This document shows, in pieces, positions 34,348 to 42,788 of a stretch of DNA of 64,000 nucleotides. Positions within the stretch are counted from its first letter, which is position 1; the number at the start of each line of letters is the position of its first letter. Source of the DNA: Jannaschia seohaensis (GTDB lineage: Bacteria > Pseudomonadota > Alphaproteobacteria > Rhodobacterales > Rhodobacteraceae). The notes beneath the pieces were generated by a model. It was not told where the DNA came from, searched no databases, and saw only the letters and a program-made list of their open reading frames with translations. A program made the translations under genes and the position numbers. The DNA lies in the NCBI RefSeq assembly GCF_900116765.1, contig NZ_UETC01000008.1, positions 88,008-152,007 on the forward strand, in the 5' to 3' direction.

Positions 34348-34373
34348 GGACCCCGGAATCCGCGCCGGGGTCC
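34348..34373 (+). terminator. GC-rich hairpin after the primase operon
   Basis: Perfect 9-bp stem GGACCCCGG/CCGGGGTCC with loop AATCCGCG, 13 bases after the 69-residue gene stop. There is no T-run, so termination efficiency is uncertain. Confidence 0.5.
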
Positions 34374-34613
34374 ATCTAGGGTCCATGGCCTGCCCGGGGA
34401 GTTTCTGGTTCCTTTCCGGGCACTTACGTATACGGGAGGGCGCAGCGCGCAATATCGCCAGCGACAGGGCCGATTTTTTGGGAAGCCACCCCGGAATCCG
34501 GAGTCCGGCAGAGGATGAAAAAGACCAACAAACGCTGGCCATTGGGCCGGATGCCCCGGAGACCGCTGGACTCCGCTTGGAATCCAGCGCGGCATGCGGC
34601 GTCCGGAATCCGG
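34353..34613. repeat. short CCGGAATCCG repeats in a gene-free region
   Basis: CCGGAATCCG(G) occurs at 34353, 34491 and 34603. The last two are perfect CCGGA-A-TCCGG inverted repeats. A further hairpin CGCTGGA/TCCAGCG spans 34564-34589. No gene is supportable between 34335 and 34701. Confidence 0.5.
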
Positions 34614-34701
34614 CCAGCCTCCAACACAATATCGGAAACCACACGCCCATGACGCTGCGGGAAGACTGCAAGCTCGCGAGCGGATCGAGAAAGTGCGCAC
34701 G

Positions 34702-34916
34702 ATGCAGTCGCGCGGCGTGTCGCTGATCGAGGCCATGATCAGTCTCGCGATTGGCCACGCGCTCGCGGTGGTCGCCGCAGATCATCGTGTTCCCATGGTT
34801 CGGATTGCACCCAAGCCATGGCCAAAATCTGCCGCTGGGCGGGATCTTCACCGTGATCTCCCTGATCGGGGGGCTACGCCCTGCGCAGGCTGTTCGAGGC
34901 CATCGGCGCGCGTTGA
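34702..34916 (+). pseudogene. DUF7220-like small membrane protein, two frameshifts
   Basis: The first frame reads MQSRGVSLIEAMISLAIGHALAVV. The sequence then continues in the next frame as QIIVFPWFGLHPSHGQNLPL and GGIFTVISLIGG, and after a run of six G returns to another frame as GYALRRLFEAIGAR followed by TGA at 34914-34916. Joined, this is a complete short two-helix protein of the DUF7220 kind often found on alphaproteobacterial prophages. The extra bases are near 34770 and in GGGGGG at 34868-34873. Either a decayed gene or sequencing errors. Confidence 0.6.
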
Positions 34917-35061
34917 GGTGAAACAGCTTTGCATCACACTGCGGACGGTTGCATGCGCGCTGCTCTGCTGGGTTGAGAACGCGCTCCGCATGGTCTATCC
35001 CGACGGTCGGGCGGCGACAGAGTGCGCAGCCCGGAAAACGGAGACTGGATGTCAGAGCTTG

Positions 35062-35150
35062 TGTGATAGGGCTCTCTGAGTTTCAGAGAGCCACGTGAAA
35101 CCGCAGCAGCCAGGCGCATTTGCGCGGGGCCTTTTTTCACGTCTATCACA
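35062..35150 (+). ncRNA. putative structured RNA (perfect three-way junction) before yjhX
   Basis: Three stems meet with no unpaired bases between them. P1 is 35062-35069 TGTGATAG with 35143-35150 CTATCACA. P2 is 35070-35079 GGCTCTCTGA with 35083-35092 TCAGAGAGCC, loop GTT. P3 is 35093-35100 ACGTGAAA with 35135-35142 TTTCACGT, enclosing a further GCGCA/TGCGC hairpin. The 3' side of P3 includes GGGGCCTTTTTT, so the P3 arm is also a good terminator. P1 ends ten bases before the yjhX ATG, close to its ribosome site. It could be a riboswitch-like or attenuator leader, a small RNA, or a palindromic element. Confidence 0.65.
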
Positions 35151-35160
35151 AGAGACTTCC

Positions 35161-35424
35161 ATGAAAATCTCAAGAAACGAACAACGTGCGCTGCACGTTC
35201 TGGCCCTTGGTGGCCGTATCCTGCACGAGCGGGAGAGCGGTCCCAAGATCACCTCCGTCATCTGCGTCACGCGCGAAGGGATGATCCTGTCCGACCTGGA
35301 CATGACCATCTTCAACAAGCTCAAGCGCAAGCGGCTGATCGAATCCCGGTGCGGCAGCCCCTATCACATCTCGAAACGCGGACGCCTTTCCGTCCGGGCA
35401 CAACCCGACAATCAGGGAGCATGA
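35161..35424 (+). CDS. yjhX: YjhX family toxin (UPF0386)
   Basis: 87 residues. It starts MKISRNEQRALHVLALGGRI, then VICVTREGMILSDLDMTIF, KLKRKRLIESRCGSPYHISK and VRAQPDN, a full-length match to the YjhX/UPF0386 pattern. In E. coli YjhX is reported as the toxin of a pair with YjhQ; it has a winged-helix/topoisomerase-inhibitor-like fold. Its stop overlaps the ATG of the acetyltransferase gene. The strong RNA fold immediately upstream probably controls it. Confidence 0.9.
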   Translation: MKISRNEQRALHVLALGGRILHERESGPKITSVICVTREGMILSDLDMTIFNKLKRKRLIESRCGSPYHISKRGRLSVRAQPDNQGA

Positions 35425-35927
35425 TGATGTTGATCCGTGATGAAATCGACAGGGATGCCTCCGCGATCCGTAGCGTTGTGACCGAAGCCATGAAGCTGCT
35501 GCCGCAATCCAGCGGAGCGGAGGCCGACATTGTCGACAGGCTGAGGGCAGACAATGCCCTGAGCCTGTCGCTCGTGGCCGAGGACGGGGGCGAGGTCGTC
35601 GGCTATCTGGCCGCCTCGGATGCCCAGATCGGGGACGTGACCGGCTGGGGCCTGATCGGTCCCGTCGCCGTCCTGCCATCGCGACACGGCGAAGGGATCG
35701 GCAGCGCCCTCATCGCTGAAGCGATCCTGCGGTTGCGCGCAGGTTACAAGGAGGCGGCCCTTGTCGGCGATCCCGGCTACTATGGGCGGTTCGGGTTCAC
35801 GGCCTTTCCGGGCCTGCGGTTGGGTGACGTCCCGGCCCGGTTCGTGCAGGCCCTGCCGTTCGATGGCAGCGAACCTCAAGGCGAGCTGATCCACCATCCC
35901 GCATTCGGCCTCGAGCAAAAGGCCTGA
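35421..35927 (+). CDS. yjhQ: GNAT acetyltransferase, YjhQ-like antitoxin partner
   Basis: 168 residues from the ATG at 35421; two more in-frame ATGs follow directly. The GNAT core is visible: SLVAEDGGEVVGYLAAS, IGPVAVLPSRHGEGIGSALI (acetyl-CoA loop RHGEGIG) and ALVGDPGYYGRFGFTAFPGL. The gene order toxin then acetyltransferase with a four-base overlap is that of yjhXQ. Antitoxin action is inferred from that pairing. A strong hairpin at 35933 ends the unit. Confidence 0.85.
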   Translation: MMMLIRDEIDRDASAIRSVVTEAMKLLPQSSGAEADIVDRLRADNALSLSLVAEDGGEVVGYLAASDAQIGDVTGWGLIGPVAVLPSRHGEGIGSALIAEAILRLRAGYKEAALVGDPGYYGRFGFTAFPGLRLGDVPARFVQALPFDGSEPQGELIHHPAFGLEQKA

Positions 35928-35932
35928 CGAAA

Positions 35933-35965
35933 GCCCGGGCCGCACATCGACGGTGCGGCCCGGGC
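35933..35965 (+). terminator. 13-bp hairpin after yjhXQ
   Basis: GCCCGGGCCGCAC pairs perfectly with GTGCGGCCCGGGC around loop ATCGACG, five bases after the gene stop. No T-run follows, but the stem is very stable. It lies between convergent genes and may serve both. Confidence 0.65.
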
Positions 35966-36010
35966 AATCCCGCTTGCAGACTGCTGTCCGCTTCAGGTGC
36001 CTTTCGACGG

Positions 36011-36565
36011 TCACCCGATCCGATGAACTGTTCCCCGACCTTCCTCCGCCGCAGACGTGATCTGGAGCCCCAGCTTTTTCTTAAGCGCCCCTGAAATCAT
36101 TCCCCTCGCGGTGTGCGGTTGCCACGACGTCGCCTCGACAATCTCGGTGATGGACGCCCCCTCGGGCCGCTGCAGCAGCGCGATGATCTGCGCCTGCTTG
36201 GTGCCGGCGCGAATGGTGACGGGCTTTGGCTGGTCGGTGTCCTCTGTTGCCGGCGCGCTGCTCTGCGCTTCCGTCGCGCCCGCAAGCGCGGGGTTCGCGT
36301 CTTCGGGCTCGATCCCGATGGCGGCGAGTCCTGCGTCGGTGGCGACCAGCGTGACGCCGTGGCCGTCGCCGGTCTCGCGCCAGATCGCTTGGCCGTTGCG
36401 CATGTCGGCGTCGACCTCTTCGAGGAAGCCCTTGGCGAGCATCGCGCCGACCACCTTGGCGGCAGCGCCCCCGCGCAGGCTCTCGGGCAGCGGCAGGGCG
36501 ATGCGGTCCTCGCGCTGTGCGGCAGAGCTGAGGATGATGGCTTGGGTATCGGAAAGCTTGGTCAT
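36011..36565 (-). CDS. DUF3489 domain protein
   Basis: 184 residues. The N-terminal half (LSDTQAIILSSAAQREDR, GGAAAKVVGAMLAKGFLEEV) and the C-terminal IRAGTKQAQIIALLQRPEGA, WQPHTARGMISGALKKKLGL (a winged-helix) are the DUF3489 pattern. A linker of Ala, Pro and Thr joins them. Probably a DNA-binding accessory of the recombinase-type island; function unknown. Confidence 0.88.
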   Translation of the reverse strand: MTKLSDTQAIILSSAAQREDRIALPLPESLRGGAAAKVVGAMLAKGFLEEVDADMRNGQAIWRETGDGHGVTLVATDAGLAAIGIEPEDANPALAGATEAQSSAPATEDTDQPKPVTIRAGTKQAQIIALLQRPEGASITEIVEATSWQPHTARGMISGALKKKLGLQITSAAEEGRGTVHRIG

Positions 36566-36660
36566 GGGTTCGTCTCCGTATTCGGGCCCGCGTCATGCGG
36601 CGCCTTCTACGACCCCGAGCCGCGCAGGGCGCGCGGCGGGAGTTCCGGCGGTGCCAGAGA

Positions 36661-36933
36661 TCAGCGGGCGTGTTCGCCCTCGCCGAAGGCGCTGTCGGTG
36701 ATGCGCTTCAGCAGGCTGGCGTAGTGTTCGAGGGTGCCGACCATGGCCCAGCCCACCTCGTCGGGGTGGCAGTTGAAATGGTCGTCGCTGAGCGCCTGCA
36801 GACGGGCGAGCATCTCGTCGATCTCGGCCTTCTTGCCAATGAAGGCGGCGAGTGCCGCTTCCTTGTTCCGCCGGGCCTTCTCGGCGCGGAGTTCGTGGCG
36901 CGGGGTGGTGATCGGGTTCAGGCGGGTCGTCAT
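36661..36933 (-). CDS. hypothetical small helical protein
   Basis: 90 residues, highly charged and helical (RHELRAEKARRNKEAALAAF, IGKKAEIDEMLARLQALSDD), with HFNCHPDEVGWAMVGTLEHY near the end. No family recognised. Same strand as DUF3489 and 95 bases before it, probably one transcript. Confidence 0.7.
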   Translation of the reverse strand: MTTRLNPITTPRHELRAEKARRNKEAALAAFIGKKAEIDEMLARLQALSDDHFNCHPDEVGWAMVGTLEHYASLLKRITDSAFGEGEHAR

Positions 36934-37189
36934 CGTGGTGGCTCCGTAGTGAGTTGCATCGCTTCGTTGGAGTGACGTTCGCTCCGCTGGCGAGGCGTAT
37001 CAACTCGATAAGCACATGAAACTGAATGATAATCGGAGCCGTCTATGCAGGGCATGAGCGAGCGATCCTGCGCCGAGCGCGCCGGTCCCTCGCACGGGGG
37101 ATGGTTCTTCGCGCGCAGACCTTGTGATGCGATGTGGGGAATAAGTGTGTGGATCAGTCGCTTCTGCTGATTGGGGCCCGACTGCTTGA

Positions 37190-40100
37190 TCAGCCCGCGC
37201 GCCGGCTGCCGCGTATATCCTCGAGCGCTGCATAGAATGCGGGCAGCACCAACAGGATCAGAACCGTTGCCGCCAGGAGCCCGAAGACGACCGAGATCAC
37301 CAGCGGCTTGAGGGTCTGGGCTTGGGTTGAGGTCTCCAGTAGCAGCGGTGCCATCCCCATGATGGTGGTCGAGACCGAGACGAAGATCGGGCGGAAACGC
37401 GACCGTACGGCCTCACCGGCGGCAATGGCAGCGGAAAGCCCTTCGGCGCGCTGGGCGTTGATGACGCCGACCAGCAGGATCGCGTTGTTCACCACGATGC
37501 CCGCGAGGGACGCTGCCCCAACGAGCGACGGCATCGATATGTTGTAGCCCATCAACACATGACCCCAGATCATACCCAGAAACGCCAGCGGGATGGTGAT
37601 CATCACGATCAGCGGTTCGACATAGCTGCGGAACTGGAAGCTGAGGACGAGGTAAATGCCCACGAGCCCGATCAGGAAGCCGCGCAGGATCGAGGCGACG
37701 GTTTCCGCCGAATTCGCGGCCTGCCCGCCGATCTCGAAGGTGAGGCCCGGGGTGCTGGCCACCAGAGCGGGCAAGAAACTCTCAGCCAGCCGTGCGGTGA
37801 TTGCGTCGGCATTGCCGATGCGACCGTCCACATCGGCTGCGACAGTCAGCGTGCGCAAACCGTTGCGCCGCGTGATGCTGCCCCAGCCGCGCGCCTCGAT
37901 CACTTCCGCGATGCTGGAGAGCGGCACGGTGCCGCCATCAGGCAGGGCGATCTCGAAGACGTTCAGGTCAGCGCGGGTGGCACGGTCACCATCGGCCAGC
38001 CGCACCTCAAGATCCCAGGCCAGATCGCCACGCCGGATTTCGGAAAGCTGCGTTCCAAGGAAGGCAGCCCGGAGCTGGCCTGCCACATCCGTGGCGGTCA
38101 GTCCCAAGGCCTCGGCGCCCGGCGAGAGGCTCAGTCGCAACTCGGGCGCACCCGGACGCAGGTCGAGGATCGCGTTGCGCACACCGGCGTAGGTTTCCAA
38201 CTCTGCCAGCGTGGCGCGGCCCGCTGCCTCCAGCGTGGCGAGGTCGGGGTGGGTCAGGCGCAGTTCCACGGCGATGCCCTGCGGCCCGATGCCCGGTTCG
38301 GTCAGGATCAGCGAGGCGACGCCCGGCAGTGGCCCGATTTCTTCGCGCCAGAGGGTAACGATCTCGTCCAGCGTGCTGGTGCGTGTCTCGGCGCCCATCA
38401 GATCCACGGCGACGGTGGCGACATGGGCGCCGGTTTCGCCCGCCGAGAGGTTGCGGCCCATTCGCGTGATACGGCGGATGACAAGCGGTTGTGCCTCGGG
38501 CTGTTCCGGCGTCATGCGGGCATTCACGCGGTCCAGCGCCGCCTCGACCTGGGCGACGGCTTGGCCCGTGCGCGCCAGCGGGGTGCCTGCGGGCAGCATC
38601 AGCCGCGCCTCCAGCACGTCGCCGTCGATCTCAGGCATCGCCTCGCGCTTGACCACACCGCCGCCCAGGGCACCTACGGTCAGGATCAAGGCCCCGATGG
38701 CCAGCCCCGCGACCAACCACCGCCAGCGGATAGCAGCGTCGGCCAGACGGCCAATGCCGCGCTCGCGCAGGGCATCGAAGCCTGCATCGAAGCGGACCCG
38801 GAAGCGCGATGGGGTGGTTTTTTTCATCCCACCCTTCAGGTGATGGGGCAGGATCAGGAAGGCCTCGATCAGCGACGCGGCGAGCGCTGCCAGCAGCACG
38901 ACCGGCAGAACCTCCAGCACCGCGCCCAACTCGCCCGCTAGAAAGGCCAGGGGCAGGAACACGGCCAGCGTAGTCAGGAAGGACGAAATCACGCCAGGCG
39001 CAACTGCGGCAACGCCTGCCGCCACGTTTTCCACCGTCGCACCCTTGGCAGCATGCACAGCGATGGAATCCGCGATCACGATGGAGTCGTCCATCACGAT
39101 CCCGATCGCCATCAACAGTGCCACCAGCGTCATCATGTTCAGGCTGAGCCCGGTCAGTGCCATCCAGACAAAGGCCCCGGCGAAGGCCACGGGCAGGCCC
39201 ATCGCGGCCCAGATCGCGAACCCGGGCCGGAAAAACAGGCTCATGACTGCGACCACCAGAACAAGGCCGATCACGCCGTTCTGCACCAGCATCACCAGCC
39301 GGTCGCGGATGATCGATGTCACGTCCTGCACCACCTCGACCGTGATCGTGTCGGGCAGGCGTGCGGTTTCTTCGGCCACCAGCGATGCAACGCCGTCAAG
39401 CACCCGGAGCGCGTCGGCATCCAGCGCCTTGGACACGTCGAGCACGATCGCGGGGGTGCCATCGACAAAGGCGCGGTCCTGTGGCGGCTCGAAGCGTTCC
39501 TCGATCGCCGCCACGTCGCCCAGCGTCAGGGTCGCGCCGTTCGGCAGCACCAGCACGGGGATCGTGGCAAGCGCGGTGGCCGTGTCGCGCTCGGCGGTGA
39601 AGCGCAGGGTCAGGTCCGCGCCAGGCCCCTCGAGCGTGCCTGCAGGCAGGTCGATGTTCTGCGCGGCGAGGGCGGCGGCGAGGGCGGCGGGGGTAAGCCC
39701 GTGGCTGTCGAGCACGGCGCGCGTGGCGGTGATGGAGAGCGTCCGGGTGCCGAGGCCGCCGCGCGTCACACCCGCGACGCCCGGCAGGGCGGTCAGTCGG
39801 TCCGACAGCGCGTCGGCGTAGCGGTCCAGCTCGCCCAGTGGCAGGTCGCCCGAGACGGCGACCGAGGTCACGGGATCGGAGCGGTGCAATTCGCGCACTA
39901 CGGCAGGATCGGCCCGGTCGGGGAAAGTGTCGATGGCCGAAACCTCGGTCCGCAGCGAATTGACGAAGCGCAGCGCGTCATTGCCGGGCGCCATGGTCGC
40001 CACGGCACGCGCGCGTCCGGTCTGGGCGGTGCAAGCGAAGGTTTCCAGCCCCTCGACACCTTGCACCGCGTCCCAGAGCGGCGCGCAGATCGCGGCCTCC

Positions 40101-40270
40101 ACATCCTCGGCGGCAGCACCGCGATATGGCACGGTGATCTCTGCCTCGACGGCGCGGAAATCGGGGAATGTTTCGCGCAACAGGCCCGGCGCGGCAAAGG
40201 CACCGGCGGCGAGAAACAGGAGCAGCAGGAGGTTGCCCGCCGTCGGGTGGCCGGTGAACCAGCGGATCAT
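37190..40270 (-). CDS. RND efflux transporter permease
   Basis: 1026 residues, full RND length, with the typical twelve membrane helices and two large periplasmic loops. The first helix is GNLLLLLFLAAGAFAAPGLL. Helix 4 contains LLMAIGIVMDDSIVIADSI with the conserved Asp pair of the proton relay. The C-terminal MTIPLAFLGMIWGHVLMGYN and GAASLAGIVVNNAILLVGVI are family hallmarks. It is of the HAE1/drug type rather than metal type by these motifs. ATGA overlap with the adaptor gene. No outer-membrane factor is encoded here, so it must share one from elsewhere. Confidence 0.94.
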   Translation of the reverse strand: MIRWFTGHPTAGNLLLLLFLAAGAFAAPGLLRETFPDFRAVEAEITVPYRGAAAEDVEAAICAPLWDAVQGVEGLETFACTAQTGRARAVATMAPGNDALRFVNSLRTEVSAIDTFPDRADPAVVRELHRSDPVTSVAVSGDLPLGELDRYADALSDRLTALPGVAGVTRGGLGTRTLSITATRAVLDSHGLTPAALAAALAAQNIDLPAGTLEGPGADLTLRFTAERDTATALATIPVLVLPNGATLTLGDVAAIEERFEPPQDRAFVDGTPAIVLDVSKALDADALRVLDGVASLVAEETARLPDTITVEVVQDVTSIIRDRLVMLVQNGVIGLVLVVAVMSLFFRPGFAIWAAMGLPVAFAGAFVWMALTGLSLNMMTLVALLMAIGIVMDDSIVIADSIAVHAAKGATVENVAAGVAAVAPGVISSFLTTLAVFLPLAFLAGELGAVLEVLPVVLLAALAASLIEAFLILPHHLKGGMKKTTPSRFRVRFDAGFDALRERGIGRLADAAIRWRWLVAGLAIGALILTVGALGGGVVKREAMPEIDGDVLEARLMLPAGTPLARTGQAVAQVEAALDRVNARMTPEQPEAQPLVIRRITRMGRNLSAGETGAHVATVAVDLMGAETRTSTLDEIVTLWREEIGPLPGVASLILTEPGIGPQGIAVELRLTHPDLATLEAAGRATLAELETYAGVRNAILDLRPGAPELRLSLSPGAEALGLTATDVAGQLRAAFLGTQLSEIRRGDLAWDLEVRLADGDRATRADLNVFEIALPDGGTVPLSSIAEVIEARGWGSITRRNGLRTLTVAADVDGRIGNADAITARLAESFLPALVASTPGLTFEIGGQAANSAETVASILRGFLIGLVGIYLVLSFQFRSYVEPLIVMITIPLAFLGMIWGHVLMGYNISMPSLVGAASLAGIVVNNAILLVGVINAQRAEGLSAAIAAGEAVRSRFRPIFVSVSTTIMGMAPLLLETSTQAQTLKPLVISVVFGLLAATVLILLVLPAFYAALEDIRGSRRAG

Positions 40271-41565
40271 TGCGCGGCCTCGACAGGCGTCAGGGCCATG
40301 CCGGGGATGGCCGGCGCAATGTCGTCGATCACCACGCGGTCGCCGGGGGACAAGCCGTCTGTAATGACAACGCGGCCCTCTTGCGCGAAGGCGGCGGTGA
40401 CGGGGCGCAATTCCAGCAGGTCATCGGGGCCAAGGATACGCACCATGCCGCCATGCAAGGCCGCCTCGGGGATCGCGATGAGGCCTGACATGGAAGCACC
40501 CGAAAAGGCGATCTGCACCTGTGTGTTGGGCACCAGTGGCAGACGTCGGGGCGGGGCCGCGCCCTCATAGGGATCATCAACAATGACTACGACCGGTATA
40601 GTGCGTGCGCGGGCATCCAGCGCGCCCTCGATACGGTCCACACGGGCAGTCCAGATCTGCGTCGGGTCCGACAACGGGCTGAGCGTCACCTCGATCAGCG
40701 CGGACGGGCCATCGCGCATCATGTCGGCGAGGGTCATGTCCTCTATCGCAACTCCGATCAGGCGTCGAAAGCTGTCGATCGGCAGATGCGCCACGACCTC
40801 GGCCGCCGCGATCCCGTCGCCGCGGATCACGACCTGGCCTGGGGCTATGGTCTGGAAGCGCTCTGCGCTGACCTCGGTCACGCGCAAAGCGAATGGGGTG
40901 ATCAGCATGGTGCGGTCAAGCGAGCGGCGCGCGCGGTCGATGGCGGCTTGTGTCCGCGCGGTCTGGGCGGTGATCCGCGCCTCGCGGGATGGGATCAGGG
41001 CGAGGGAGTTCTCCAGTTCCGCGACCGTGCGGCGGGCCAGAAGAGTGGCGCGCTCGGCCTCGTCGGCGCGCGATTGCGGGACGGTGCCCTGTTGGGCCAA
41101 GGTCCGGGTGCGCGTCAGATCGGCCTCGGCCAGCGCCAGCCGGGCGCGTTCCAGTTCGAGGATGCGGCCCGTGTTGGCCGCTTCGGCGCTCAGTTGCGCG
41201 CTCTCGGCCTCCAGCGCCGCCAGATCGGCCCGCGATTGCGCCAAGGTTAGTTCATAATCAGCGGGGTCGATCCGCAGCACTTCGGTGCCCTCGGGGATCA
41301 AGCGGCCGCGTTCGAGGTCGGGGTGGCGCCAGATCACCTCGCCCTGCACCTCGGCCACGGCGACCCAGGTGTCGGCAGCCCGCAAGTTGCCCCAAGCCGT
41401 GGCGGTCGGGCGGATATCCTCCGCCGCGACTGTCATCACCCGGACGGGCAGCGCGGGCGCCCCCCCGTCGATCTGGGCCGGTCCGGGGGCCGAGGCGATC
41501 ATCCAGACCGCCGCAGCGATGCCGAGCGCGATGGGTGGCAAGGCAAGGTGGGGAGCGAGGCGCAT
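40267..41565 (-). CDS. HlyD/RND periplasmic adaptor (membrane fusion protein)
   Basis: 432 residues. One N-terminal membrane helix (LPPIALGIAAAVWMIASAPG) without a lipobox, then PVRVMTVAAEDIRPTATAWG. A lipoyl half, a long alpha hairpin (residues about 110-200: LAALEAESAQLSAEAANTGR, RTLAQQGTVPQSRADEAERA), a beta-barrel domain and a C-terminal membrane-proximal domain follow. It bridges the RND pump to an outer-membrane channel. It starts five bases after the cytochrome b gene and overlaps the RND gene. Confidence 0.93.
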   Translation of the reverse strand: MRLAPHLALPPIALGIAAAVWMIASAPGPAQIDGGAPALPVRVMTVAAEDIRPTATAWGNLRAADTWVAVAEVQGEVIWRHPDLERGRLIPEGTEVLRIDPADYELTLAQSRADLAALEAESAQLSAEAANTGRILELERARLALAEADLTRTRTLAQQGTVPQSRADEAERATLLARRTVAELENSLALIPSREARITAQTARTQAAIDRARRSLDRTMLITPFALRVTEVSAERFQTIAPGQVVIRGDGIAAAEVVAHLPIDSFRRLIGVAIEDMTLADMMRDGPSALIEVTLSPLSDPTQIWTARVDRIEGALDARARTIPVVVIVDDPYEGAAPPRRLPLVPNTQVQIAFSGASMSGLIAIPEAALHGGMVRILGPDDLLELRPVTAAFAQEGRVVITDGLSPGDRVVIDDIAPAIPGMALTPVEAAQ

Positions 41566-41570
41566 CGGGT

Positions 41571-42068
41571 TCAGCCCTGTGCCCGGCGCATCCGCGCCAG
41601 TGTGCCATCACGCAACACGAACTGATGGTAGAGCGCGCCGACCACATGCAGGGCGACCAATGCCAGCAGGACAATCTTCAACACATTGTGCCCCTGCGCT
41701 GCGGCCTCGACCCCGCCGAACCACGCGACGGATCCGCTGAGCGGCATCAGGATCATCAGCGCGTAAAGCCCGACATGGGTGAGCTTCGCGAGAATGCCTT
41801 GCACTTTGCTGGCCTCGATCGCCGGGGGCACGCCGCGCCGGGCGCGCAGGGTCAACCGCCATAGCGCGAAGATCATCACCAGCGCGCCGCCCGCCACATG
41901 GGCCAGCACGAGCGGGTCGAACCCGGCCTCCAGCCCGTCGGTGATGCGGTCCCAGGCAGCCGACATCGCATCCTTGAAGATATATTGCTGCGCGATCAGC
42001 GCGAAGACGAGCCAATGCAGCGCGATCTGCAGGCGGGAATAGCCGGTGGGGGCGGTTGTGGCAGGCAT
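41571..42068 (-). CDS. cytochrome b561 family protein
   Basis: 165 residues from the ATG at 42068. Four membrane helices carry the haem-ligand histidines: SRLQIALHWLVFALIAQQYI, LVLAHVAGGALVMIFALWRL, LTHVGLYALMILMPLSGSVA and VLLALVALHVVGALYHQFVL. It would transfer electrons in the inner membrane, typically from quinol. Its place as first gene of an efflux operon under the TetR-type repressor is unusual; it may counter superoxide or quinone stress. Confidence 0.92.
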   Translation of the reverse strand: MPATTAPTGYSRLQIALHWLVFALIAQQYIFKDAMSAAWDRITDGLEAGFDPLVLAHVAGGALVMIFALWRLTLRARRGVPPAIEASKVQGILAKLTHVGLYALMILMPLSGSVAWFGGVEAAAQGHNVLKIVLLALVALHVVGALYHQFVLRDGTLARMRRAQG

Positions 42069-42131
42069 GGCGGGGGTCCTTTCGGTCCGGGCGGGCGACT
42101 CGGGATAGAGGTTGCGGTTGTCAACAGTATA

Positions 42132-42153
42132 TGTTAGTGAGTTATAACTAACA
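42132..42153. promoter_or_regulatory. inverted repeat, candidate TetR operator
   Basis: TGTTAGT-GAGTTATA-ACTAACA, perfect 7-bp arms, in the 96-base divergent gap between the efflux operon and tetR and 11 bases before the tetR ATG. This is the expected place for autoregulation and control of the efflux genes. Confidence 0.7.
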
Positions 42154-42164
42154 AGAGGTGATAC

Positions 42165-42788
42165 ATGTCGGGCCGTCAAAGCGCGGAAGAGCGAAAGGCG
42201 CAGATCGTGGCCGAGGTTCTGCGACTGGCCGATGAAATCGGACCCGACCGGCTCAGCACCACAGATGTCGCGCGCGCCATAGGCCTCAGTCAGCCTGCGA
42301 TCTTCCGGCATTTCCCCACCAAGGGCGCGCTCTGGTTGGCGGTGGCTGAGGATATAGCGGACCGGTTGCAGCGTGATTGGGCCGCAGCCGAGGTCGGGTC
42401 GAGCGAGCCGCACGCGCGCTTGAAGGCGCTGATCGGTGCGCAACTGACGGCCATATCCGCGACGCCTGCGCTGCCGTCGATCCTCTTCTCGCGCGAGTTG
42501 CAGGTGGACAATCAAGGCCTGCGCGACGTGTTCCGGGGGCTTCTGGGCGCGTTTCAGGGCCGCCTTGTTGCCGTGATCGGTGATCTTCAGGCTGCGGGCG
42601 ACCTGAAACGCGACGTCAGCCCGGAGGATGTCGCCATCCTGCTGACATCGCTGGTACAGGGTGTTGCCATCCGCTGGACGCTTGGCGCGCGGGGCTTTTC
42701 GCTCCCGCAAGAGGGGTTGCGATTGTTCGACGTGCAGTTGGCGCTGCTAAACGCTCAGGAGGACGTGTGCGATGAAAAAACAGGATAG
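42165..42788 (+). CDS. TetR/AcrR family regulator
   Basis: 207 residues. The N-terminal helix-turn-helix is clear: LADEIGPDRLSTTDVARAIG followed by LSQPAIFRHFPTKGALWLAV. The C-terminal ligand domain is helical. Divergent from the cytochrome b561/RND operon, with an inverted repeat in the gap, so it most likely represses that operon and itself. It overlaps the following gene by 17 bases. Confidence 0.93.
   Translation: MSGRQSAEERKAQIVAEVLRLADEIGPDRLSTTDVARAIGLSQPAIFRHFPTKGALWLAVAEDIADRLQRDWAAAEVGSSEPHARLKALIGAQLTAISATPALPSILFSRELQVDNQGLRDVFRGLLGAFQGRLVAVIGDLQAAGDLKRDVSPEDVAILLTSLVQGVAIRWTLGARGFSLPQEGLRLFDVQLALLNAQEDVCDEKTG

Noticed and set aside
34331..34726. A 131-codon rightward frame after the 69-residue gene
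   Set aside because: It begins inside the previous stop region, crosses hairpins and repeats, and has no family resemblance. The DUF7220-like remnant better explains its end.
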